The translations under genes were made by a program, and so were the position numbers. The notes under the pieces are model-generated. The model ran no database searches, was not told the origin of the DNA, and was given only the letters and a program-made list of their open reading frames with translations. 64,000 bases of DNA from an uncultured Crocinitomix sp. (GTDB taxonomy: Bacteria > Bacteroidota > Bacteroidia > Flavobacteriales_D > Crocinitomicaceae): assembly GCA_937136425.1 (NCBI GenBank), contig CAKZON010000087.1, positions 1 to 64,000 on the forward strand, given 5' to 3'. Numbering within the stretch: position 1 is the stretch's first letter; each line of letters opens with the position of its first letter. This document shows, piece by piece, positions 1 through 8,275 of this stretch.

Positions 1-6
1 CCGCTT

Positions 7-83
7 TGGTGACCCCGGCAGGATTCAAACCTGCAACCCTCAGAGCCGAAATCTGATGCGCTATTCAGTTGCGCCACGGGGCC
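7..83 (-). tRNA. tRNA-Arg (anticodon UCG)
   Basis: The minus strand folds as a complete cloverleaf. The acceptor stem is GGCCCCG against CGGGGUC, with one G-U pair. The anticodon stem is UCAGA/UCUGA around a seven-base loop UUUCGGC, placing UCG at positions 34-36, which reads the arginine codon CGA. The T arm contains GGUUUGAAUCC. A CCA end is encoded (positions 9 to 7), so the coordinates include it; without it the gene is 10-83. It lies 85 bases downstream of a second minus-strand tRNA and may be co-transcribed with it. Confidence 0.95.
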
Positions 84-168
84 TTTCAGCAAAAAAAAGC
101 GAACTGTAAAGTTCGCCTTAAAATTTTAATATCTCTCTCCTCAAAAATTCATCTCCCCACTGTAGTAG

Positions 169-242
169 TGGGCCCACCAGGGCTCGAACCTGGGACCCCT
201 TGATTATGAGTCAAGTGCTCTAACCAGCTGAGCTATAGGCCC
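169..242 (-). tRNA. tRNA with CAU anticodon (Ile2 or elongator Met)
   Basis: The minus strand gives a cloverleaf with acceptor GGGCCUA/UGGGCCC, D arm AGCUCAGCUGGUUAGAGC, anticodon stem CUUGA/UCAAG and loop CUCAUAA, so the anticodon is CAU. The acceptor end is fully paired, which excludes initiator tRNA. Elongator Met and lysidine-modified Ile2 share this anticodon loop and cannot be separated by eye; the G/C-rich acceptor slightly favours Ile2. Unlike the neighbouring tRNA-Arg, no CCA is encoded after the discriminator A. Confidence 0.92.
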
Positions 243-462
243 GCATTTTTTATAGAACCGCGAGAGGCTCTTATTTTACTTGTTGTGATTTGGCTGAGGC
301 TTAAACCTCAATTGAGTCACCACAAAAGAACGGCTGCAAATGTATTTGATTTAATTAATTAATCAAAATTTAAGCGTTCTTTTTTATGATTGGATTGATA
401 AAAATAAAATCAGCAAATTTTATCGTAATGAATTACAAGGAGTGAAGCCTTAGTGTTAAAGC

Positions 463-1269
463 TTAAACATAGTTCACTTTGGCTGTTATTCGGTGGTGCG
501 AAAATTTGTCAATTGCGTAAAGTAAATTTTCTTCCCAACTTTTGTTTTTGACGACATAATCATCAATTCCTTGATCAAATAAATTTAATGCAATGTCAAT
601 ATCTTCTTGCGAAGACAAAATGATAACGCGAGTTTGAGGAGACTTTTTCTTAAACTCCTGTAAAACCACTTCACCTGTCATTTTTAATAATTTATAATCT
701 AATATGAGGAGTTCCGGCATTTTGTCCGTGTCAGCAATAACTGAAGATCCATCCTTATAAATTTCAATTTCAAAATCTCTTGATTTAGACAGCTTATAAC
801 GCAGAAATACAGAATACAATTCATCATCATCTACAATGAATAGTTTTGCTTTACGTTGTTTTCTAACAAGCGATTTTAATTTGAATAAAACCCCTTCCGA
901 GTTGGAACGACTTGGCACTTCCTTTTTATTGATTTCTTTAATGATGTTTTCAACTAAATCTTTGTCTTTTTTGACATATTTATTAGCCCCAATTCGCCGT
1001 GCTTGAGCCAAAACGCTCACGTCAGTTTGGCCAGATATATATATGATTTTTGTACGCGGTAAATTTTCTTTTATGATGGGTATAAGATCCATACCAAACG
1101 TTCCTTGTAAAAAATGATCGAGTATAATTACCTCTGGTGCTAAGTCAAGTTTGTTAAGTGCTGCAGAGAGAGAATGAAAACTATAAACGTCACCCATATT
1201 CTTGCTTCCCAAACTTTTGCTCAGGCTGCTAGTGAATAATTCGTCGTCGTCTATAATAAATGTTTTCAT
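463..1269 (-). CDS. Two-receiver-domain response regulator
   Basis: This 268-residue protein consists of two complete CheY-like receiver domains and no recognisable output domain. Receiver 1 (about residues 1-120) has the acidic cluster DDDE at 7-10, phosphoacceptor D51 in VIILD and a lysine near YVKK. Receiver 2 (about 143-265) has VDDDE and phosphoacceptor D191 in LLILD. The start is placed at the ATG before KTFIIDDDE, where receiver domains normally begin; a start 51 bases upstream (1320) is possible but adds only a non-conserved tail. It follows the HPt gene on the same strand after 161 bases. It is probably a phosphate sink, or a target read by protein contact, in the relay encoded upstream. 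The output is unknown. Confidence 0.85.
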   Translation of the reverse strand: MKTFIIDDDELFTSSLSKSLGSKNMGDVYSFHSLSAALNKLDLAPEVIILDHFLQGTFGMDLIPIIKENLPRTKIIYISGQTDVSVLAQARRIGANKYVKKDKDLVENIIKEINKKEVPSRSNSEGVLFKLKSLVRKQRKAKLFIVDDDELYSVFLRYKLSKSRDFEIEIYKDGSSVIADTDKMPELLILDYKLLKMTGEVVLQEFKKKSPQTRVIILSSQEDIDIALNLFDQGIDDYVVKNKSWEENLLYAIDKFSHHRITAKVNYV

Positions 1270-1430
1270 GTGGTTTTGGATTCTCAACGTCTTCTGCGAA
1301 TATTTATTTCCTACGTTCAAAATGAAAATAAAACATTCTATACGAAAGTAAGTGTTTTATACGAGAAAATTAAGTTAAAACGACCAGATTAAGAGGTTGT
1401 TAGACGAAATGGTGGTTTTTAAAGGTTGAA

Positions 1431-1778
1431 TCAAATTTTCAGCTTCATAATTTCGTTCAAAATGGAGGGTAAAATCTCATTTATTTTTTCAATATGTGGT
1501 TGCATTTCTTCATGTGAATTCGAATGTTCTATTATTGAGGCTATTGACGCGGCCTCAACATACTCAAAAAGCTGAAAATTTGATTTTAACTTATGTGCAA
1601 TTTGCTGCTTTTCAAAGATGCTTTTAGGTGGAGAAGATTCATTGAGCTCATCTTGCGCCTTTTTCGCATTTTTACTAAATATCACAATCAGTTGTTGAAT
1701 AAATTCAGCATCACCATCCCCAATTCTGATCAATCGATCTTTTAAAGGCTCTACATTATTGTTTTGAGAATCATTCAT
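1431..1778 (-). CDS. HPt-domain phosphotransfer protein
   Basis: This is a 115-residue stand-alone histidine phosphotransfer protein. The phosphorylatable histidine is H62 in AHKLKSN, matching the HPt motif HxLKG/S, within a predicted four-helix bundle covering nearly the whole chain. There is no signal peptide or membrane segment, so it should be cytoplasmic. It starts 13 bases after the stop of a single-domain response regulator and precedes the two-receiver protein. The order suggests it relays phosphate from the receiver at 1792-2178 to the dual receiver. This route is inferred from gene order and known phosphorelay logic; the domain assignment rests on the motif. Confidence 0.85.
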   Translation of the reverse strand: MNDSQNNNVEPLKDRLIRIGDGDAEFIQQLIVIFSKNAKKAQDELNESSPPKSIFEKQQIAHKLKSNFQLFEYVEAASIASIIEHSNSHEEMQPHIEKINEILPSILNEIMKLKI

Positions 1779-1791
1779 AAGGAACAGCTTC

Positions 1792-2178
1792 CTAAAGGTA
1801 GGATAAAATAGTTTCCATTTTCTCCTTAGTCAAAGGTTTTTCAATACAGTTATCAATACTTTTATAAGATTTTGATCTTTCCATATCTGCCGAATGAACA
1901 GAGGATGACATCATTGTAATAACTGTTTTAGAGCGACTGGTTTCAGGCAGTTTCTCATAAGCGTCTAAAAATTCGAATCCATTCATGATTGGCATATTAA
2001 TGTCCAATAATATGAGATCTGTGGAAATATTTTTGTTAGCTAATTCGTCAATGACTTCAAGAGCTTCTTGACCATTTAGTGCGAAGTAGAAATTTTCAGT
2101 AATATTTAATTTAGAAAGCACGTGCTTTACATAAAAATTGTTGGTTTCATCATCATCTACAATTAATATTGCTCCCAT
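1792..2178 (-). CDS. Single-domain response regulator (CheY-like)
   Basis: This 128-residue protein is one receiver domain with nothing after it. The visible landmarks are VDDD at 7-10, phosphoacceptor D59 in LILLDINMPIMNG, the conserved Ser/Thr in TMMSSS, and the lysine in CIEKPLT. It begins only 3 bases after the stop codon of the histidine kinase gene and ends 13 bases before the HPt gene, so it is almost certainly co-transcribed. It is the expected direct phosphoacceptor of that kinase and probably hands phosphate to the HPt protein. With no output domain it should act through protein-protein transfer, not by binding DNA. Confidence 0.9.
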   Translation of the reverse strand: MGAILIVDDDETNNFYVKHVLSKLNITENFYFALNGQEALEVIDELANKNISTDLILLDINMPIMNGFEFLDAYEKLPETSRSKTVITMMSSSVHSADMERSKSYKSIDNCIEKPLTKEKMETILSYL

Positions 2179-2181
2179 ATT

Positions 2182-3996
2182 CTAGTTTGGTTTTATTGGT
2201 AGTGAAATTTGATAAGTTAGCCCTTTGTCTGGTGCACTGTTCAGATCTATTGTACCATTATTGGTTTCAACTAATTTCTTGATAATGTACATGCCAACTC
2301 CAGTTCCTTCAATTGTGCTATTTGTATTAAAACGCTCAAACATGTTAAATAGTTTGTCTTCAAACTTTTTTAAATCAATTCCTACACCATTATCTCTATA
2401 GGTTATAGTGCAAACTTTGTTTGTAATTTGGGCGGAGATTTCAATTTTTAATAAACGTTCGGCATGTCTATATTTTATACTATTGGTAATTAGGTTTTGA
2501 AAAATACTCTTTAATTCAATGTCTGATGCATAAACGATAGTTGAAGAATTAATTTGATTGATAAACTCGGCGTTTATTTGTTGCAGTTCATTATGGTAAG
2601 TTGGTATTAAGCTATCTATAATTTCTTGGGGTGAAATAAGTGATTTTGTTTCTTCAATGCGCTCTATCCTAGTAAGCTTTAACATGTCAATAATCGTACT
2701 TTCCAGTCGATTTGTTGAGGAGTGGAGGTTTGAAAATATTTCTGGCAAGAGTGGGTTTTGCGAGTTGTCGGTAAACTCCTCCAGCATTGATATCATGTTT
2801 TTTACGTTAATTATTGGTGCTTTTAAATCGTGCGATACGCGATATGTAAAACTGTCTAAAGATTTATTAAGACTAATTAATTCTTGATTTCGCAAATGAA
2901 GTTTTTGTTCACTTTCTTTTCTTCTTTTGTTTGCGCGATACATGTAGAAGATGAAAATAATAGCAAAAATTATGAATGCAAGAAATATATATAAGGTAAT
3001 GCGTTGTTGTTTAATTTCTCCAACTTGAATTGCGAGGGTGTCATTTTGCAACTTAATTTTTTGTTCCTTATTTCGAATTTCATCTTTTTGATTTTCAAGC
3101 GTTTTATTTTGTTGTGAAAGTTCCTTTTTTTGATTCGCTAAATTTTCATATTGCAGCTCAAATGTGGCCAATAATTGGTTGTTAACATCCTCGTTTTTTA
3201 CAATTTCTTTTGCCAGAGATTGAAGTCGCTTTAATTGATTTTTTACCTCCTCCTTTTGTTGGGCTATTATTTTTTCTTTATCAGATATTAAAAGATTTTG
3301 AACCTCAATTTCATCTAATGTTGCGCGTAGCTTATTTTCTTGATTTTTAATTTCCTTTTTTTGTTGATCGATCTCTTCGTTTAATTTTTTGAGTTCAACA
3401 TCTTGATCCGATACAGTCTTTTTTTCTTCTTGCAGTCGATTATAAAGCAAATTCCAATCTGCAGTACTTTGAATAGAAAAAGAGAGTAGAGCGGGGTCTA
3501 CTAAAAGCTCTGCTCTTCTAATTTTTTCTTGACCTATTTCAAAGTGAAATTCATCATCTATTTCAATAAAATTAATCATTGATACCCGAAACGGATAGCC
3601 CTCTGTTACTAGCAGGCAATGATTAAAATAAAGTCTGTCCAAAATGGACATAAGAAGATAATCATCCTTTTTATTTAGGTATAAAATATTGGTTGGTGTT
3701 ATTTCTTCAATGGTGCTGAAGTGTTTAATAACTACAGGTAAACCCTTGATCTTTTTTTGCTGTGCCGTTGCCTCAAACTCATGAACTAAATCTGTTGAGT
3801 TTTTACCGAGTATTCCAATTACAAATTCAGTTTTTGTGTCTAGCTCTTCCCAATCAATGTATTTGGTGAAGTTGTAGATATAACTAACACGTTGCTTGTT
3901 CTTAATTTGTTCTTGCTCACTTGCATTATCCTGGGCTTTTCCAGTTGCGCAAAGCATTATAACAAAGATTAAGAAAAGGAGGTGTTGCAGTTTCAC
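2182..3996 (-). CDS. Sensor histidine kinase with N-terminal YfiR-like domain
   Basis: This is a 604-residue membrane histidine kinase. It has a signal peptide (1-21), then a region to about residue 175 that resembles the YfiR/DUF4154 periplasmic domain (YIYNFTKYIDW, VIGILGK). A long charged coiled coil follows (about 185-330), then one transmembrane segment (about 332-353). The HisKA domain has H389 in RVSHDLKAPI, followed by an HATPase domain with N box FQNLITNSIKY, DNGVGI and GTGVGMYIIKKL. The YfiR-like and coiled-coil regions would lie outside the inner membrane. It sits 10 bases after a TonB-dependent receptor gene and 3 bases before a response regulator. In YfiR/YfiN systems this domain senses periplasmic conditions; here it may link receptor state to a phosphorelay, which is inference. 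Confidence 0.88.
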   Translation of the reverse strand: MKLQHLLFLIFVIMLCATGKAQDNASEQEQIKNKQRVSYIYNFTKYIDWEELDTKTEFVIGILGKNSTDLVHEFEATAQQKKIKGLPVVIKHFSTIEEITPTNILYLNKKDDYLLMSILDRLYFNHCLLVTEGYPFRVSMINFIEIDDEFHFEIGQEKIRRAELLVDPALLSFSIQSTADWNLLYNRLQEEKKTVSDQDVELKKLNEEIDQQKKEIKNQENKLRATLDEIEVQNLLISDKEKIIAQQKEEVKNQLKRLQSLAKEIVKNEDVNNQLLATFELQYENLANQKKELSQQNKTLENQKDEIRNKEQKIKLQNDTLAIQVGEIKQQRITLYIFLAFIIFAIIFIFYMYRANKRRKESEQKLHLRNQELISLNKSLDSFTYRVSHDLKAPIINVKNMISMLEEFTDNSQNPLLPEIFSNLHSSTNRLESTIIDMLKLTRIERIEETKSLISPQEIIDSLIPTYHNELQQINAEFINQINSSTIVYASDIELKSIFQNLITNSIKYRHAERLLKIEISAQITNKVCTITYRDNGVGIDLKKFEDKLFNMFERFNTNSTIEGTGVGMYIIKKLVETNNGTIDLNSAPDKGLTYQISLPIKPN

Positions 3997-4006
3997 ATCC
4001 CAGATT

Positions 4007-6706
4007 TTAGAGTGAAAAACTTAAACGTGCAAAATAGGATGCTCCACGAACACCAAATTGCTGAACTCTTCGACTGTAAACAAAATGTCCTTGATTTACG
4101 TTTACGGAGTGTGTGTGTTTATCAGGATAAACGTTGAAAATATTATTTCCGCCTAGTGCCAAAGTAAAGTAATTGTTAAACTTGTACGATACAAATACGT
4201 CTGTAATCCATTTAGGGGTGAATGTTTGATCACGACTTTCGATTTGATTTGTAAATTCATTCAATACCCAGTTGGCAACAATTCCATCATTCGGGTGAAT
4301 GTATGAAACAGTACCAAAACGCGTTGTTTTTAAAGCAAAATTCCATTTGTTAAGCATATAATTGGCTGTAATTATGGATTTAGAGCGGGGTTGCGCAACC
4401 TCTAAGCGAGAAATTTCCTCTCTGTTAAACAGGATGTCCTCTGATCCCATTAACAAAGGAGAAGATTGAATCATACCCATTACCTTCGTAGCAGTGTAAT
4501 TATATGCGCCGGATAATCGTAATAACCCTTTTTTGACACGTAATGAATAGGTGGGTACAAAATCGAATCCAATTGTTTCTGTATTTACCGCATTCGTAAA
4601 AAATTGTGCTGAGCTCGCACCAACAGGAGCTAAAATGGCCTCATAGCCTTTGTCAAATCTACCAGAAAGTACAATGCGATCTTTTATGGAAATGTAATAG
4701 CCATCCATTGTAAAGGTGAAGTTTTTAAATAGTTTTGAGGTGAAACCGAAACTGAAGTTTTGTGAAGTCTCGGGCTTTAAACTTTGAATTCCGAATGCCT
4801 TAGCAATTGGGCTTTCATTATTAAATGTACCAACTTGATAGGAAACACCATCTATAAATTGTGTGCCTAAATTGTTGAAATACTTTTGATGAAGGGAGGG
4901 AGCTCTAAACCCTGTGCTAAATGATGAACGAATAGAGAGGTTATCGCCAATTTTGTATCGCGTTGCAAGTTTCCAACTTAAATTCCCTCCAAAAGAGGTG
5001 TAGTTTTCATAACGCGCAGCAGCTTCAATTAAGAACTTTTTTGAGAAATGAAATTCTAAGTCACTGTAGGCTGCAACATTTGTGCGGCGCTTGTCCAATT
5101 CATTTTGTGGCTGGAAACCGGGAAACACTTGTACGCCTGATTGATAAGGTAGGCCTAGATTATTCGTGTCACCACCATCAATCCATGAACTTGTTTCACC
5201 TTTGATTACTTCATAGTTTTCAATTCTAAACTCCACACCATATCCCATGTTAAGCGCATGTAAAAAACCAAGGCTATCATGTCGTTTTGAAAAATCTAAA
5301 TTGGTTATGTTTTGGCCATATTGAAATCCGCCTGCAAAATTGTTGATTGGTGATGCAACGCCAAGTGATGCGTTATTTGAGTTTTTCACCGTAAAGTCAA
5401 ATTGATTAATGCCTGTCGAATTGCTAAAATCAACATGCCAACCATTATGCGAACCACGCATACCTATTGATAATGATTTATCAAGAATGTCGGTATGAAT
5501 CTCAGGAGAGAATCCATTAGGATATAAAGCTAATACCACTTTTTGACTTTCAATGGGGAGTCTGTAAAAGCCACGGGATTCTCCTTTTCGGTAATTTACT
5601 CCACCGTTAGAATATAGTTCCGCTTTGCCTTTTACAGGAATTACTGCATTGTAAAAAACAGCTCCATCAAATTTTTTGGAAGAACCAATTTGCATAATCT
5701 GTCGATCATCATAATCGGTCAATTGTCCAAAAAAATCGTTTTGCTCAATCAATAATGCATCCATTGAGTCATTTTCAGTGTATACATTGCCCCAATAATT
5801 TCCTGCTCTATTAACGGCTTCTCGTTGCTTATACTCGGCAGATACGTTTACGAATCCACTTTTTCCTAAATCTAACCCATAGTTGGTGCTCAATAAAAAT
5901 TCAGTTCCGTCACCATAAAGTGTAGGATTGAGCATGGTGTTAAGCGAAAATACATTGGTCTGATCTTTTAATATTATATTAATAACACCACTAATAGCGT
6001 CCGACCCATACTGAGCTGCTGCACCGTCTCGCAATATTTCAATTCTGTCAATTGCTGAAACTGGTATTGCGTCAAAGTCAGTTCCAACAGATCCTCTTCC
6101 AACAGTTCCATTTACGTTAATTAACGAACTGGTGTGCCGCCTTTTTCCATTAACTAAAACAAGTACCTGGTCAGGTGCAAGGCCTCTTAGTGTTGCTGGA
6201 GCTGTGTGGTCTGTTCCGTCAGATATGGTTTGAGGAGTAGAGTGAAATGATGGGACTAAATAATGAAGAATTTGAGATAATGATATTTGAGCAGATGTTG
6301 AAATATCTGCGGGTGATATGACATCTACTGCAGCAACATTATCCATTTGAGATTTAGGCTTGGCGCGCGACCCTATTGATATGTCTGCATCAACTGCACT
6401 GCCAGACTCTAAAACAAAATCGACATCAACATTAAGATGACTAAAGGAAATGTCAGCAGATTTTTTTGCTGTTTTGTAAAGAAGGTAACTTGCACTTACA
6501 TTATATTTTCCAGGCTTAATCTCAACACTATAATCACCATTAATATCGCAGCTAATAGATAAGTCGGTTCCTTCAATTTTTACTTTGGCTCCTGGTAATG
6601 GTCCAAATTCATCCGATACTGTCCCTGAGATTGTGCCAAGTTGCCCAAAACAAGTTAAACTGCTCCACTGAAAAGCAAAAATTGTAAGCAATATTAAGTA
6701 GCGCAT
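4007..6706 (-). CDS. TonB-dependent outer-membrane receptor
   Basis: This 899-residue outer-membrane receptor has a signal peptide (1-21) and an N-terminal carboxypeptidase-regulatory-like beta-sandwich (about 24-105; ISGTVSDEFGPLPGAKV). The plug domain (about 115-250) contains LRGLAPDQVLVLVNGKRRH and RIEILRDGAAAQYGSDAI, and a long beta-barrel follows. The last residues, YFARLSFSL, end in an aromatic/hydrophobic pattern typical of barrels. No SusD partner is adjacent, so it is not a classical polysaccharide-utilisation pair. The substrate cannot be told from sequence. It heads a minus-strand set with the YfiR-type kinase 10 bases downstream, which suggests that uptake through this receptor is sensed or regulated by that kinase. 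Confidence 0.93.
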   Translation of the reverse strand: MRYLILLTIFAFQWSSLTCFGQLGTISGTVSDEFGPLPGAKVKIEGTDLSISCDINGDYSVEIKPGKYNVSASYLLYKTAKKSADISFSHLNVDVDFVLESGSAVDADISIGSRAKPKSQMDNVAAVDVISPADISTSAQISLSQILHYLVPSFHSTPQTISDGTDHTAPATLRGLAPDQVLVLVNGKRRHTSSLINVNGTVGRGSVGTDFDAIPVSAIDRIEILRDGAAAQYGSDAISGVINIILKDQTNVFSLNTMLNPTLYGDGTEFLLSTNYGLDLGKSGFVNVSAEYKQREAVNRAGNYWGNVYTENDSMDALLIEQNDFFGQLTDYDDRQIMQIGSSKKFDGAVFYNAVIPVKGKAELYSNGGVNYRKGESRGFYRLPIESQKVVLALYPNGFSPEIHTDILDKSLSIGMRGSHNGWHVDFSNSTGINQFDFTVKNSNNASLGVASPINNFAGGFQYGQNITNLDFSKRHDSLGFLHALNMGYGVEFRIENYEVIKGETSSWIDGGDTNNLGLPYQSGVQVFPGFQPQNELDKRRTNVAAYSDLEFHFSKKFLIEAAARYENYTSFGGNLSWKLATRYKIGDNLSIRSSFSTGFRAPSLHQKYFNNLGTQFIDGVSYQVGTFNNESPIAKAFGIQSLKPETSQNFSFGFTSKLFKNFTFTMDGYYISIKDRIVLSGRFDKGYEAILAPVGASSAQFFTNAVNTETIGFDFVPTYSLRVKKGLLRLSGAYNYTATKVMGMIQSSPLLMGSEDILFNREEISRLEVAQPRSKSIITANYMLNKWNFALKTTRFGTVSYIHPNDGIVANWVLNEFTNQIESRDQTFTPKWITDVFVSYKFNNYFTLALGGNNIFNVYPDKHTHSVNVNQGHFVYSRRVQQFGVRGASYFARLSFSL

Positions 6707-6780
6707 TTATTCTTTGTTTTTGTACAAATCAACAAGCCAAATGCAGATTCATCCAAATTTCACGGTTGTTTTTGAAAGTA

Positions 6781-6788
6781 CAAAATTA
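6781..6788 (-). promoter_or_regulatory. Probable -7 element for the receptor operon
   Basis: On the minus strand this reads TAATTTTG, a full match to the Bacteroidota -7 consensus TAnnTTTG. It lies about 75 bases upstream of the receptor start. No TTG is visible at the right spacing for a -33 element, so only the -7 supports it. Confidence 0.4.
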
Positions 6789-6859
6789 ATAAAATTACTA
6801 ATCAGAAAGACGAGAGAAGATTGCAGGAAGATTTAGCAACGGAATAGGTTGCCAAGAAT

Positions 6860-7549
6860 TTAGAAAAAATTTAAATGTTTTAACAAGTTCTCTTTACAAG
6901 ATCGACTCACTGGAATTACTTTATCTCCCAATCGAATCATATTGTCTTCAAAACGATTGATTTTGTCTAAATGAACAATGTATGAACGGTGCACACGAAT
7001 AAACTTGTTCTTTGGTAAGCGCTCTTCAATGGCTTTCATTGTTGAAAGTGCGGTCAATCGCTCACGCACTGTATGAATATTCATATAGTCCGAATAAGCT
7101 TCAATATAAATGATGTCATCAAATTCAATCCGCGTATATCCATTATTACATTTAATGTAGATGTGGTCTGAGTTTAAACCGTTTTCAGTATTTACTTCAT
7201 ATCTTCTTTGAGCACGATATATACTTTGCAAAAAACGACCATATGGTACTGGCTTTGCAAGGAAATCGGTTACATCAAAATCAAATGCTTGTACCGCATA
7301 ACTGGAGTTAACAGAGGATATGATAACCTGAGGTTTAAGTTCGGCTCTTTCTAAAAATTCAAGGCCATTTAAATTAGGCATTTCCACATCAAGAATTAAA
7401 AGATCGACCCCATTTATTGAGTCATCATCAAGTGCAGCAACGGCCGAATCATATTCCTTATTGAAATTAAGAAAGTTGGTTTGATCAATATACTTTTTAA
7501 ATATCCTCCTCGAGAGGTTGTCATCATCAATTACAGATACGTTCAGCAT
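6860..7549 (-). CDS. LytTR-family response regulator
   Basis: This is a 229-residue DNA-binding response regulator. The receiver domain (1 to about 115) has DDD at 8-10, phosphoacceptor D54 in LLILDVEMPNLNG and the switch lysine in LAKPVPYG. The C-terminal LytTR domain (about 125-229) has IIYIEAYSDYMNIHT, FIRVHRSYIVHL and VIPVSRSCKENL. LytTR proteins bind direct repeats upstream of their targets. It lies upstream of the receptor-kinase cluster on the same strand, separated by 153 bases with a probable promoter, so it is probably a separate transcription unit. No kinase of the LytS/histidine-kinase type is adjacent, so pairing with the nearby YfiR-type kinase is possible but unproven. Confidence 0.92.
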   Translation of the reverse strand: MLNVSVIDDDNLSRRIFKKYIDQTNFLNFNKEYDSAVAALDDDSINGVDLLILDVEMPNLNGLEFLERAELKPQVIISSVNSSYAVQAFDFDVTDFLAKPVPYGRFLQSIYRAQRRYEVNTENGLNSDHIYIKCNNGYTRIEFDDIIYIEAYSDYMNIHTVRERLTALSTMKAIEERLPKNKFIRVHRSYIVHLDKINRFEDNMIRLGDKVIPVSRSCKENLLKHLNFF

Positions 7550-7572
7550 TTCTTCGGGTTTGCTTGGTCATT

Positions 7573-7580
7573 CAAATATA
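7573..7580 (-). promoter_or_regulatory. Probable -7 element for the LytTR gene
   Basis: The minus strand reads TATATTTG, an exact TAnnTTTG match, 24 bases upstream of the LytTR regulator ATG. The leader would be very short. A TTG occurs only 13 bases upstream, which is too close for a normal -33 element. Confidence 0.4.
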
Positions 7581-7642
7581 TAAAAAAATAATTCAATCGA
7601 TTCTAAACATAATAAATACCCAAAATTGAGTAAATTTCCAAG

Positions 7643-8275
7643 ATGGAAAAAAAGGTGTCTGCGATCTTATTTGACTTAGGTGGAGTAATTCTAAATTTGG
7701 ATTATAATAGAACCATTGATGCCTTTAAAAACCTAGGAGAAGAGTCCTTTGATGAACTTTACTCACAAGCTCAGCAAAATGCAATATTTGATAGAATTGA
7801 GACTGGAGAAATTACAGAGGAATATTTTCGAGAATACTTAATTTCGTTCTTAGGAGATAAGGTGACTAATGAGATGGTAGATAATGCATGGAACGCAATG
7901 TTGTTGGATTTACCACAAGAACGAATTGATTTTTTGCATGAATTAAAGAAGAGTTATAAAATTTATTTGTTTAGTAATACAAACGCAATACATCTTCGTG
8001 CATTTCAAAATATTATTAAAAAGCAATATGGAAATGCTGAATTATTAGAAGATGTTTTTGATAAAACATATTATTCGCACTTAATTCAGCGAAGAAAACC
8101 GAATGCCGCAGCTTTCCAATTTATACTTGATGATTTAAATTTAAGCGCAGGTGAAGTCATTTTTATTGATGATAGCATTCAGCATATTGAAGGTGCAAAA
8201 AGTGTTGGAATTGATGCTTATCATTTAGTGAATACAGATATAATCAGTTTGTTGAAAGGAGTGCTGGAAAAATGA
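7643..8275 (+). CDS. HAD-superfamily hydrolase (HAD-IA type)
   Basis: This 210-residue haloacid-dehalogenase-fold hydrolase is probably a small-molecule phosphatase. Motif I is ILFDLGGVILNLD near residue 11, where DxG-type variants of DxDGT occur in this subgroup. Motif II is LFSNTN near 112, the motif III lysine lies in RRKPNAAAF, and motif IV is FIDDSIQHIEGA. A helical cap sits between motifs I and II. The family also includes sugar-phosphate and flavin-nucleotide phosphatases, and the substrate cannot be assigned. Its stop overlaps the next gene by four bases (ATGA), indicating translational coupling to the SF1 helicase. It is cytoplasmic. Confidence 0.88.
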   Translation: MEKKVSAILFDLGGVILNLDYNRTIDAFKNLGEESFDELYSQAQQNAIFDRIETGEITEEYFREYLISFLGDKVTNEMVDNAWNAMLLDLPQERIDFLHELKKSYKIYLFSNTNAIHLRAFQNIIKKQYGNAELLEDVFDKTYYSHLIQRRKPNAAAFQFILDDLNLSAGEVIFIDDSIQHIEGAKSVGIDAYHLVNTDIISLLKGVLEK

